Source: Caldilinea sp. CFX5
GTDB taxonomy: Bacteria; Chloroflexota; Anaerolineae; Caldilineales; Caldilineaceae
NCBI GenBank assembly: GCA_021405325.1
Contig: QWII01000127.1
Span: forward strand, 1 to 42,375
Length of the DNA: 42,375 nt
Direction of reading: 5' to 3'
The notes beneath the pieces are model-generated. The model worked only from the letters and a program-made list of their open reading frames with translations, had not been told where the DNA came from and made no database searches. A program made the translations under genes and the position numbers. Position 1 is the stretch's first letter; each line of letters starts with the position of its first letter. Below, piece after piece: positions 27,627 through 35,216 of this stretch.

Positions 27627-28445
27627 TCAGGAACCGCCGCCACCGGCAAGATGGACTTCCAGACCCAGCGCCCTCAGTTGCTCACACCAAGCTGCTGGCG
27701 CGTCGGCGTCGGTGATCACGATATCGACCTCTGCGGTGGGTAGAATGCGGGTGAAGGACTTGGCGCCTAACTTGCTGCTGTCGAGCAACATCACCACGCG
27801 GCTGGCACTCTTGGCCATGGCCCGTTTGACCTGGATCTCCAACGGATTGGGGTCGGTGAAGCCTTCGGGGATGGCAAAACCGGTGGCGCCGAGAAAACAG
27901 GTGCGGGCATTCATGCGCTGAAAAAACTCCTCCGCCTGGGGACCGACAAAGGTGTGGGCGACATCGCGCAACATGCCGCCGCAACAATAGACATTTACAT
28001 CCGTGAGCCGTTTCGCCAACTCGGTCATTGTGCCTAGCCCATTGCCGACCACGGTCAGGTTGCGTTGATTGAGGTATTTGACCATCGCCGCCGCCGTGGT
28101 GCCGGCCTCTAAAAAGATGATGTCGTGATCGGCGACCAGAGTCGTCGCCGCATAACGCGCAATCGCCTCTTTGCGCTCCCGGTTGATCACCTGTTTGCTG
28201 ACAAAGAGCGGCTCTTCATCGCGCCCTTTGGGCAGACGCGTGGCGCCGCCCCGGATCTTCCGTAGCCGCCCTGCTTCATCCAGCACCGTCAGATCGCGCC
28301 AGATGGTCATGAGCGATACGCCAAGGCGGTTGACCAACTCCTCGGTGGCCACTGTACCCTGGTTTTCGACGAATTCGACGATCTTGCTGCGGCGTAGCTC
28401 GGCCAGTAGCCGATTACTACCGGGGCCGGATAGGACGCTCTCCAT
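27627..28445 (-). CDS. DeoR/GlpR-family transcriptional regulator
   Basis: This 272-residue sugar-phosphate-responsive repressor has an N-terminal winged helix (about 18-68). Its recognition segment VSLMTIWRDLTVLDEAGRLRKIRGGA is the DeoR signature. The C-terminal DeoRC domain has the typical FLEAGTTAAAMVKYL, GNGLGTMTELAKRL and MLLDSSKLGAKSF, the last forming the sugar-phosphate site. The ATG at 28445 has GAGGG upstream and fits better than the GTG at 28457. It is divergent from the isomerase-kinase-mannosidase operon and is its likely local regulator. A 32-bp inverted repeat lies just upstream of its start. Confidence 0.92.
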   Translation of the reverse strand: MESVLSGPGSNRLLAELRRSKIVEFVENQGTVATEELVNRLGVSLMTIWRDLTVLDEAGRLRKIRGGATRLPKGRDEEPLFVSKQVINRERKEAIARYAATTLVADHDIIFLEAGTTAAAMVKYLNQRNLTVVGNGLGTMTELAKRLTDVNVYCCGGMLRDVAHTFVGPQAEEFFQRMNARTCFLGATGFAIPEGFTDPNPLEIQVKRAMAKSASRVVMLLDSSKLGAKSFTRILPTAEVDIVITDADAPAAWCEQLRALGLEVHLAGGGGS

Positions 28446-28479
28446 TCGTTCCCTCACAAATTTTTGGATAGGCGCTTTT

Positions 28480-28555
28480 TTCCGTGTTCCTTCTATCTGT
28501 GTTTAGTCTTTGGGCGAATGACAAAAGACTAAACACAGATAGAAGGAACACGGAA
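28480..28555. repeat. 32-bp perfect inverted repeat upstream of the DeoR gene
   Basis: Arms 28480-28511 and 28524-28555 are perfect complements around a 12-base loop; the arm begins TTCCGTGTTCCTTCTATCTG. In the leftward transcript it would be a very stable leader hairpin 35 bases before the repressor's start. It may instead be an inserted palindromic element. Confidence 0.88.
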
Positions 28556-28651
28556 TTGACTCACCGGTTCCTGAGCTTGCCGAAGAATGAGGCGAAGCTT
28601 CGTTAGATCGTTAGCTGATTTTTACTTGGCATGTTAACTATAAGTGTTATT

Positions 28652-28711
28652 ATAACATAATCTATCATGAATATAACATAATGTCAATAAGGTATGATAA
28701 ATAATGATAGA
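28652..28711. promoter_or_regulatory. Candidate operator repeats for the DeoR-type regulator
   Basis: ATAACATAAT occurs at 28652-28661 and 28673-28682, exactly 21 bases apart, which is two helical turns. TCTATCAT (28661-28668) and its complement ATGATAGA (28704-28711) form an inverted pair. The block lies in an AT-rich region directly upstream of a strong promoter for the catabolic operon. Direct repeats on one helix face are usual for DeoR-family sites, so binding by the adjacent regulator is a reasonable inference. Confidence 0.5.
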
Positions 28712-28718
28712 TTACTTG

Positions 28719-28747
28719 TTGACAAATGTGATAAGTTGTTGTATTCT
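28719..28747 (+). promoter_or_regulatory. Sigma70-type promoter of the isomerase-mannosidase operon
   Basis: A perfect -35 TTGACA (28719-28724) is separated by 17 bases from TATTCT (28742-28747), one mismatch from consensus. Transcription would begin near 28754, about 90 bases before the first gene. The surrounding AT-rich block contrasts with the GC-rich genes. Confidence 0.7.
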
Positions 28748-28841
28748 GAAATAGCACGGTTGTTTGAGAAATTCTTCACTTGTTGCCCTTCTCAACCGAC
28801 CTGTCATTCTGCCCATCCGCACGACCTGAATGGAATCATGT

Positions 28842-29435
28842 ATGCTATCTGCAACGCATTTGCGCTTTGACCCCGCCACCGGGGTGATCGAAGGCCGCCC
28901 GGCGACGGTGCGCCATTTGAGCGATTTGGCCGGCGCCTTTGCCAATCCGGCGGCCTGCCAGGCGGCCCTGGCTGTCGCGAACCCGGTGATCTACCGCGCC
29001 ACCCAAGTCGAAGAGGGCGCCGATGAAGGCGATATTCACTACGGCCTCGCCATCATCTACCCCGGCAAAGTGGGCGACGAATATCATCTGACCAAAGGCC
29101 ACATCCACGCCTGGCGCCCGGCAGCGGAAGTGTACATTGGCCTGGCCGGTCGCGGCCTCATGTTGCTGGAAGATGAACGCACCGGCGAATGCACTGCCAT
29201 CCCGTTGGAACGTAACAGCACCGTCTACGTCCCCGGCTATGCGGCTCATCGCACCATCAACATTGGCGACGAACCGCTGGTCTACTGGGGTGTGCTTTCC
29301 AGCCGCGCCGGCCATGACTACGGCACAATCGGCAAGCGCAACTTCAGCAAAGTGGTGGTCGAAATCGACGGCCAACCCACCGTCATGGATCGTACGGTTT
29401 ATCTGCAACGGATTGGGGCGTCAAGCGGGCAGTAA
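28842..29435 (+). CDS. Glucose-6-phosphate isomerase, cupin (archaeal) type
   Basis: The product interconverts glucose 6-phosphate and fructose 6-phosphate, or acts on a related sugar phosphate. The 197-residue protein matches the cupin GPI family: VEEGADEGDIHYGLAIIYPGKVGDEYHLTKGHIHAW. The metal-binding cupin motif is HLTKGHIH with Glu in AEVYIGLAG, and the second His lies in VPGYAAHRTINIGDEPLVYWGV. This type is typical of archaea and scattered bacteria and unrelated to the common PGI. The ATG at 28842 has GGA seven bases upstream; an ATG at 28830 would add four residues. It is the first gene of the operon. Confidence 0.88.
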   Translation: MLSATHLRFDPATGVIEGRPATVRHLSDLAGAFANPAACQAALAVANPVIYRATQVEEGADEGDIHYGLAIIYPGKVGDEYHLTKGHIHAWRPAAEVYIGLAGRGLMLLEDERTGECTAIPLERNSTVYVPGYAAHRTINIGDEPLVYWGVLSSRAGHDYGTIGKRNFSKVVVEIDGQPTVMDRTVYLQRIGASSGQ

Positions 29436-29674
29436 CACAACAGCGGATGAGGGCGGGAACGGATGTTGTTGTTGCCGTGAATGCTGGTAAAGCTGAGAGC
29501 CGGTTTAAGGCCCCAGCAGCCAGTAACACAACAGCGGATGAAGGCGGGAACGGATTCATCCGTCGTAGAACGAAGAGTGCTACCGACAAAAGGTTCCAGC
29601 CCAAAGTCGGGTTTGTATTTACCGGTGTTTACGGCAGCAGCAACATCCGTTCCCGCTTTCATCCGTTGTCGTGT
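29435..29674 (+). repeat. Intergenic long inverted repeat (57-base arms) with internal copy
   Basis: Arm 29435-29491 and the inverse of 29618-29674 are the same length without gaps and differ at ten positions, all transitions. In RNA of the coding strand nine of these ten would be G-U pairs. An additional partial copy of the arm (29522-29555) lies in the loop, and forms its own stem CGGATGA/TCATCCG (29535-29541, 29556-29562). The element occupies the gap between the two isomerase genes within the operon. Confidence 0.75.
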
Positions 29675-29713
29675 CTTTGGCGCCCTGACTTTAGGAAGTT
29701 TAAGCATCTGATC

Positions 29714-30106
29714 ATGAGTGAATATGTCACCAAACCAATTCCCCCCGCAAAACCACCAGTGGCGACAGTCGTGCGCCCGTGGGGTTCTTTCAAGCAATAT
29801 GCCTTTAATGAAGATGTCACCGTCAGCCTGATGACCGTGCTGCCGGGGCAGCGGCTCAGCCTGCAATCACACACCGGTCGCGCCGAGTTGTGGATTGTGC
29901 TGGATGACGGCGGTGAAATCCAGGTCGATGACGAGTTCATCTATCCGCGCGCCAATGACGAGGTTTGGATTCCGGCCAACAGCAAACATCGGCTGGCCAG
30001 CACCGGGCCAACCGTGCGTGTCTTGGAAGTGGCCTTTGGCAACTGGCAACAGGCCGACATCACCCGTTATGCCGACGACTATGCGCGGCCAGACCAGGGG
30101 GAATAA
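29714..30106 (+). CDS. Cupin protein, mannose-6-phosphate isomerase type II-like
   Basis: A single-domain cupin of 130 residues resembling the C-terminal isomerase half of ManC-type enzymes. VVRPWGSFKQYAFNEDVTVSLMTVLPGQRLSLQSHTGRAELWIVLDDGGEIQVDD carries the usual PWGxF start and the metal site S-x-Q-x-H...E. In classic members this reads LSLQxHHxRaEhWxVv. WIPANSKHRLAST supplies the last His. It probably isomerises mannose 6-phosphate and fructose 6-phosphate. No strong ribosome-binding site precedes the ATG; AGGAAG is about 15 bases away. It is followed by the next gene after two bases. Confidence 0.85.
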   Translation: MSEYVTKPIPPAKPPVATVVRPWGSFKQYAFNEDVTVSLMTVLPGQRLSLQSHTGRAELWIVLDDGGEIQVDDEFIYPRANDEVWIPANSKHRLASTGPTVRVLEVAFGNWQQADITRYADDYARPDQGE

Positions 30107-30108
30107 GC

Positions 30109-31926
30109 ATGGCGTTGCCCAATCCGTGGCGCAAGACCACCCAACATCTCCTGCCGGCGCGGCGCACCCTGGCAGATGCCGACGCTCGCCCCGATCACTA
30201 TAACATTTACCCGGCTCATCAGCTTGGTTCCGGTCAGATCGAAAGCGGCTTTACCGCGCTGGCGCGACGAATCGCCGGCGCGCGCCAGGTGGTCATCGAT
30301 GGCTATCCCGGCGTCCTGTGGGCGGATTTTCGTGAACAGTTGACCGCGGCGCTTTATAACTTAGGTGTGCGCACGCATTGGGTGGATGCGGCAACAGCCT
30401 TCAAGCCCAGCGCGGCGATTGACGCCATGTTGGCGCCGTATCTGGGGGGCGACGACCCGATTTTCGGTTTTCGCTATCCCGGCACGCTGGCCGATTTCTT
30501 TGATTCGGCCGCTTTAACGCAATTGCGACCGGCGGCTGATGTTGACCTGAACATCCTCTACGGCTGTGGCGCCGCACTGGCCGGCTGGCAAGGCCCGCTC
30601 CTCTATATCGATGTGCCGAAAAATGAGATCCAATTTCGCCAGCGCGCCCGCAGCGTGACCTGTTTGGGCGCTACGCAAGCACTGGATGCCAAGGTCGCCT
30701 ATAAACGCAGTTACTTTGTCGATTGGGTGGCCGCCAACCGCCATAAGCTGGCTCTTCACAACCGTATCGACTGGATTGTCGATGGTCAACGACCCGACGC
30801 CATCACCTTTGCCCAGGGTGCGACGTTGCGCCGCGCGCTCGACCAGATGGCAAACAGCTTTTTCCGCGTGCGCCCCTGGTTTGAACCGGGGCCGTGGGGC
30901 GGCCAGTGGATGCGGCAGCGGATGCCCCAGTTGGCGCAAGATGTGCCCAACTACGCCTGGTCCTTTGAGTTGATCGTGCCGGAAAATGGGTTGGTGCTGG
31001 AAAGCGACGACTGGCTGCTGGAAGTTTCCTTTGATTTCCTCATGCACCGCAACGCCGACGACATCACCGGCGACAGTGCAGCGGCCTTTGGCTACGAGTT
31101 TCCCATTCGCTTTGACTTTTTGGACACCTTTGACGGCGGCAACTTGTCGGTGCAGTGCCACCCGCGCCCGGAGTACATCCGCAAGCACTTTGGCGAAACC
31201 TTTACACAGGATGAAACCTATTACATCCTCGACTGCGGGCCGGACGCACGTTGCTACCTGGGCTTTCATGATGACATCAACCCGGCGACCTTTCGTTCGG
31301 CGCTGGAACGCAGCTTCCACGAGGCGACGCCGGTTGATGTCGAGCGTTTTGTCCAGGCTCGTCCGGCGCACAAACATGATCTGGTGTTGATTCCCAACGG
31401 CACGATCCACTGTTCGGGCATCAACAATCTGGTGCTGGAAATCAGCGCCACGCCCTATATTTTTACCTTCAAGATGTATGATTGGATGCGTCTCGACCTG
31501 GAAGGCAAACCGCGCCCGCTCAACATCGAGCGCGCCTTTGAGAATCTCTACTTCGACCGCAAAGGCCCCCGTGTGCCGGCGGAGTTTATCTCGACGCCGC
31601 GGCTGTTGCGGTCTGGCCCTGGCTGGCAGTTGATCCACCAGCCGACCCATGCCCACCATTTCTATGACGTCGAGCGTTGCGAGTTCAGCACCACAATGGA
31701 TGTACCGACCAACGGTTCCTGTCAGGTGATGAGTTTGGTCGAAGGGGACAATGTGCTGTTGGAGACGGCCAACGGCGCACGCCAGCGTTTTTATTTCGCT
31801 GAAACCTTTGTCGTACCGGCGGCGGCGGGTCGCTTCCGGCTGATCAGTGAGCGCGGCGCACCGGTCAAGGTGCTAAAAGCCCATGTCAAGCCGCAAACGC
31901 AATGGGTGGAAGGGGTGGTTGGCTAA
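30109..31926 (+). CDS. Class I mannose-6-phosphate isomerase with extra N-terminal domain
   Basis: The C-terminal part (about 240-605) is a class I phosphomannose isomerase: NLSVQCHP carries the zinc ligands Gln349 and His351, and [14 protein letters not shown] holds His434. The reaction is mannose 6-phosphate to fructose 6-phosphate. The first 235 residues ([38 protein letters not shown] ... [33 protein letters not shown]) are not part of the usual enzyme. They look like an alpha/beta domain related to nucleoside or sugar kinases but without a P-loop. The product is 605 residues against about 400 for plain enzymes. It starts two bases after the previous stop with GGGGGAA upstream and continues the operon. 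Confidence 0.85.
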   Translation: MALPNPWRKTTQHLLPARRTLADADARPDHYNIYPAHQLGSGQIESGFTALARRIAGARQVVIDGYPGVLWADFREQLTAALYNLGVRTHWVDAATAFKPSAAIDAMLAPYLGGDDPIFGFRYPGTLADFFDSAALTQLRPAADVDLNILYGCGAALAGWQGPLLYIDVPKNEIQFRQRARSVTCLGATQALDAKVAYKRSYFVDWVAANRHKLALHNRIDWIVDGQRPDAITFAQGATLRRALDQMANSFFRVRPWFEPGPWGGQWMRQRMPQLAQDVPNYAWSFELIVPENGLVLESDDWLLEVSFDFLMHRNADDITGDSAAAFGYEFPIRFDFLDTFDGGNLSVQCHPRPEYIRKHFGETFTQDETYYILDCGPDARCYLGFHDDINPATFRSALERSFHEATPVDVERFVQARPAHKHDLVLIPNGTIHCSGINNLVLEISATPYIFTFKMYDWMRLDLEGKPRPLNIERAFENLYFDRKGPRVPAEFISTPRLLRSGPGWQLIHQPTHAHHFYDVERCEFSTTMDVPTNGSCQVMSLVEGDNVLLETANGARQRFYFAETFVVPAAAGRFRLISERGAPVKVLKAHVKPQTQWVEGVVG

Positions 31927-31928
31927 CG

Positions 31929-32903
31929 ATGACACGGCTCTTTCTCGGTGTCGATGGCGGCGGCACCAAAACACAAACCGCCATCTGTGACGAAAGTGGA
32001 CAGATTCTGGGGGTCGGCCATGCCGGCGCCTCTGGTATCGACAGTGTGGGCGCGGAAGCCGCCAAAGTCAGTATCGGCGCGGCGGTGGCGGAGGCACGGC
32101 AGCAAGCCAATTTGCCGGAAGCGCCCTTTGCCGGCGTCTTCTTTGGCATGGCCGGCGTCGTTTCCGAAGCGGATCGCGACATTGTGCGGGGGATTGCCCG
32201 CCAATTACATCTGGGCGATGCGATTGGCGTCGATCACGACATTCGCATTTCGTTGGCCGGCGGCCTGTCGGGACGGCTGGGCATTGCGCTGATTTCCGGT
32301 ACGGGTTCTTCTTGTTTTGGACTGAATGAACGGGGCGAACGCTGGCAGGCCGGCGGCTGGGGCCATCTCATCTCCGATGAAGGCAGCAGCTATTGGTTCG
32401 GCTGGAATGCGATCCGTCTGGCGATTGGCGCCTATGACGGCCGCTGGCAATCGAGCCTGCTGGAGCCGGTGCGCCAACGGCTGGGCATTGCCGAGATGCC
32501 GGACATTCATTATCGGCTTTACACCCAAGGTATTGCCAAAGCGGAGGTGGCCGCCTTTGCGCCGCTGGTCTTTGACGCCGCCGCGGCCGGTGATCGCATG
32601 GCCGAACAACTGATCGACCACGGCACGCGCGATCTGGCGCAGATGGTGCAGGCGGTGGCCCGCCATTTAGGTTGGGGCGAGCAGCGCTGTGAAGTGACCC
32701 TGACCGGCGGTCTCTGGCGCGCCGGTGCAGCGGTGATTGCGCCCTTCCGCGGCTGGCTGGCCGATCTGCTGCCTGCCGCCCAAATTACTATGCCGGAACT
32801 GCCGCCGATCTATGGCGCTTGTGTGTTGGCCTTGCAACAAGGAGGCGTCACGGTCGATCCGGCGCTGCTCCAACAGATGCACGACAAAAGGAATCTGGTC
32901 TAA
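31929..32903 (+). CDS. BadF/BadG-type sugar kinase (N-acetylglucosamine kinase-like)
   Basis: This ATP-dependent kinase of the ASKHA fold has 324 residues. Phosphate-1 motif [12 protein letters not shown] (8-19), [12 protein letters not shown], the connect region [12 protein letters not shown], phosphate-2 [17 protein letters not shown] with [15 protein letters not shown], and the adenosine motif LTGGLWRAG are all present. This combination marks the BadF/BadG/BcrA/BcrD group, whose members with GWGHLLGDEGS are N-acetylglucosamine or N-acetylmuramate kinases. Here it probably phosphorylates a GlcNAc-type sugar released by the neighbouring glycosidases. The ATG at 31929 follows the previous stop by two bases. 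Confidence 0.9.
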   Translation: MTRLFLGVDGGGTKTQTAICDESGQILGVGHAGASGIDSVGAEAAKVSIGAAVAEARQQANLPEAPFAGVFFGMAGVVSEADRDIVRGIARQLHLGDAIGVDHDIRISLAGGLSGRLGIALISGTGSSCFGLNERGERWQAGGWGHLISDEGSSYWFGWNAIRLAIGAYDGRWQSSLLEPVRQRLGIAEMPDIHYRLYTQGIAKAEVAAFAPLVFDAAAAGDRMAEQLIDHGTRDLAQMVQAVARHLGWGEQRCEVTLTGGLWRAGAAVIAPFRGWLADLLPAAQITMPELPPIYGACVLALQQGGVTVDPALLQQMHDKRNLV

Positions 32904-35108
32904 ATGGCTGTACCGCGCACAATCGATTTCCGCTTTGCGCCCCCCAACAGTTGGACAAATCTCTGTTTTCCCGATGACCCTTATAAGTCGCTAGTGCGTG
33001 AGGATGGCGCGCTGCTCTACGGCTTCGAGCAACTGATCTTTTTCAGTTGGCATTTCAAGCGGGTGATCGAATTTAGCCTGATCACGGCCGACAAACCGCG
33101 CAGTGTAAATCAACGCACCGAGAGCGCTCGTGTACCCGTGGTGATCACCACACTGACCTACCCGACGGCGGTGCTGGAATTGCGCACCTTTGCCCACCAG
33201 ACGGCTGACGGGCGGCGCAGCGATGTGGTGTTGTGGACGATTCAGGTCAATGACGCTGTGGATGAGATCCTGACCGGCCTGCACATTGACTTGATCGAGC
33301 AGGGGGTGGTCTTTAGCGGGCGGTCGGTGGCGCCGGCGCACACGCTTTTTGCCATCCCCAACGATAAGTTTGTCCGCCCCGAATTCTGGCGGGCGATCAG
33401 CGCCTATCATGTGGAAAACGAAGACGAACCGGCGCCGGGCCAGGTGGTGCTGGTGTCGTCGCCGCAACGTCTTGTCCACATCCACCCCACGGGGTTTCGC
33501 CCGGTGGGCAGCGTCGGCACTGATCCGCGCATTGTTGCTGGCGGCGAGACCATCCAAGGCGCCATCATCCTGCCGCTGAATTACCAGCAGACCGATGGCT
33601 TAGACCTGGCCTGGGCCGAGCAGGCATTGGCGGAAACGCGCCGCTTCTGGACCGATTACCCGCTGTTGCGCCATACCTTCCAGGTGCCGGACCCGGCGGT
33701 GCAGGAGATGATCGTGGCGCTGGCGCGCAATATTTTGCAGGCGCGCGAGATCAAAGATGGGTTACCCGTCTTTCAGGTCGGCCCCACCTGCTACCGTGGC
33801 CTGTGGGTGGTGGATGGTCACTTTTTCTTGGAGGCGGCGCAATATCTGGGCTATGGCGACGATGCCATGAATGCGATTGGCACGTTGCTCAAACATGTCC
33901 ACCCCGACGGCTCGATTGCGCGGATGCAGTTCCACACCAAGGAGAGCGGCATCGCCATCGCCACCATGATCCGCCAGATGGAGCTGGCCGGCGATGATGA
34001 CCAACTGGAAGAGCTGTGGCCGACCATCAGCAACGCCGTCAGCTTTATTGAACGCCTGCGCGCCGCCGCCGATGCGCTACCGCCGGCGGCGCCGAATGCG
34101 GGTCTCGTGCCGGCGGCCTTTGGCGATGGCGGCGTCGGCGGTGAGCGGGGCGAATATACGACGCCGGTCTGGATGCTCTTTGGCTTGAAAACCGCGCTGG
34201 AAGCGGCTGAACGTATGGGGTACGCCGATGCTGTCCGGCTGCGCGCCGACTATACCACTTTGCTGGCGAATTTCCAGGCCCATGTCAAAAAGCACCAGCA
34301 GTTGCTCCCCGACGGCACGCCCTATTTGCCGCCTGTTTATGACGACAGCGGGCTACATCACTGGATCCCTGGCTACCCGGAGCCGGTGCCGCGCCACAAC
34401 CAGTTGCAACCGGAATCGGCGACCTGGGCCTTGTGCCAGGCGATCTGGCCGGGGGAAGTCTTTACGCCGGATGACCCGATTGTGCAGAATTTGTTGCACC
34501 TGATGGATCTGGTCGATGACGAAGAGGGCATTCCGGCCACCACCGGTTGGCTGCCCTATCGCGCCGTCTGGAACTATCACGCGTCCTTTGCCGCCCATGT
34601 CTGGCTCTATGCCGGGCGGCCCGACAAAGCGATCGACTATCTCTATGCCTTTGCCAACCATGCTGCGCCGACGCGGGTCTGGCGTGAGGAGCAATCGCTG
34701 AAAAGTTCGCATAACGGTCAATTGATCGGCGACATGCCCCATAACTGGGCATCGGCGGAGTTTATCCGCCTGGTGCGCCATCTGTTGATCTTGGAGCGGG
34801 GCGACGGGTTGGATCTGCTGCCGGGGTTGCCGCCGGCATGGCGCACCGCCGGGGCCGTTACCGAGTTGGCGCGGACGCCGACGCGTTTTGGCCCCGTCTC
34901 GCTGAAGTTGGTGGTTGGTGAGCAGGGCCAATTCACCCTTCTCATCCAAACCCAAGCGGATTGGCCGCGCAAACCAGCCTTTTGTCGTTTGTTCTTGCCG
35001 CCCGGATCGGCGGTCAGCGTTGAGCAGACCGCCCTTACCGTTGCCGCCACCGGCGTTATCGAATTGCCCTGGCGTGCGCAATTGCCGCTACATGGTCGTT
35101 TTGCGTAA
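32904..35108 (+). CDS. Six-hairpin glycosidase-like protein
   Basis: The 734-residue protein starts directly at the previous stop (TAA-ATG). It has no signal peptide, so it acts in the cytoplasm. An N-terminal beta-rich domain (1-235) precedes an alpha/alpha-barrel-like region (about 240-650) with repeats such as [69 protein letters not shown] and [41 protein letters not shown] small beta domain closes it. This is the layout of GH clans with (alpha/alpha)6 barrels, but I cannot place the GH family or the catalytic acids. Role in breakdown of an imported glycan is inferred from neighbours. Confidence 0.75.
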   Translation: MAVPRTIDFRFAPPNSWTNLCFPDDPYKSLVREDGALLYGFEQLIFFSWHFKRVIEFSLITADKPRSVNQRTESARVPVVITTLTYPTAVLELRTFAHQTADGRRSDVVLWTIQVNDAVDEILTGLHIDLIEQGVVFSGRSVAPAHTLFAIPNDKFVRPEFWRAISAYHVENEDEPAPGQVVLVSSPQRLVHIHPTGFRPVGSVGTDPRIVAGGETIQGAIILPLNYQQTDGLDLAWAEQALAETRRFWTDYPLLRHTFQVPDPAVQEMIVALARNILQAREIKDGLPVFQVGPTCYRGLWVVDGHFFLEAAQYLGYGDDAMNAIGTLLKHVHPDGSIARMQFHTKESGIAIATMIRQMELAGDDDQLEELWPTISNAVSFIERLRAAADALPPAAPNAGLVPAAFGDGGVGGERGEYTTPVWMLFGLKTALEAAERMGYADAVRLRADYTTLLANFQAHVKKHQQLLPDGTPYLPPVYDDSGLHHWIPGYPEPVPRHNQLQPESATWALCQAIWPGEVFTPDDPIVQNLLHLMDLVDDEEGIPATTGWLPYRAVWNYHASFAAHVWLYAGRPDKAIDYLYAFANHAAPTRVWREEQSLKSSHNGQLIGDMPHNWASAEFIRLVRHLLILERGDGLDLLPGLPPAWRTAGAVTELARTPTRFGPVSLKLVVGEQGQFTLLIQTQADWPRKPAFCRLFLPPGSAVSVEQTALTVAATGVIELPWRAQLPLHGRFA

Positions 35109-35119
35109 GCGTCATTATC

Positions 35120-35173
35120 CCTGGGCGCGCCGGCATCCTGCCGGCCAGCCGGCAGGATGCCGGCGCGCCCAGG
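35120..35173. repeat. 26-bp perfect palindrome between glycosidase genes
   Basis: Arms 35120-35145 and 35148-35173 (CCTGGGCGCGCCGGCATCCT and so on) are perfect complements with a 2-base loop. It starts 12 bases after the previous stop and ends 44 bases before the mannosidase. It resembles inserted GC-rich palindromes; as RNA it would form a very stable stem that may separate expression of the last gene. Confidence 0.9.
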
Positions 35174-35216
35174 CTGTAACACCGAATGCACAACCAAGAT
35201 TTCTGGCAGAAAAGCT

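Noticed and set aside
35157..35216. Extended N-terminus of the GH38 protein reading from within the palindrome
   Set aside because: The first 20 codons lie in the right arm of the 26-bp palindrome; the ATG at 35217 gives the normal family start.
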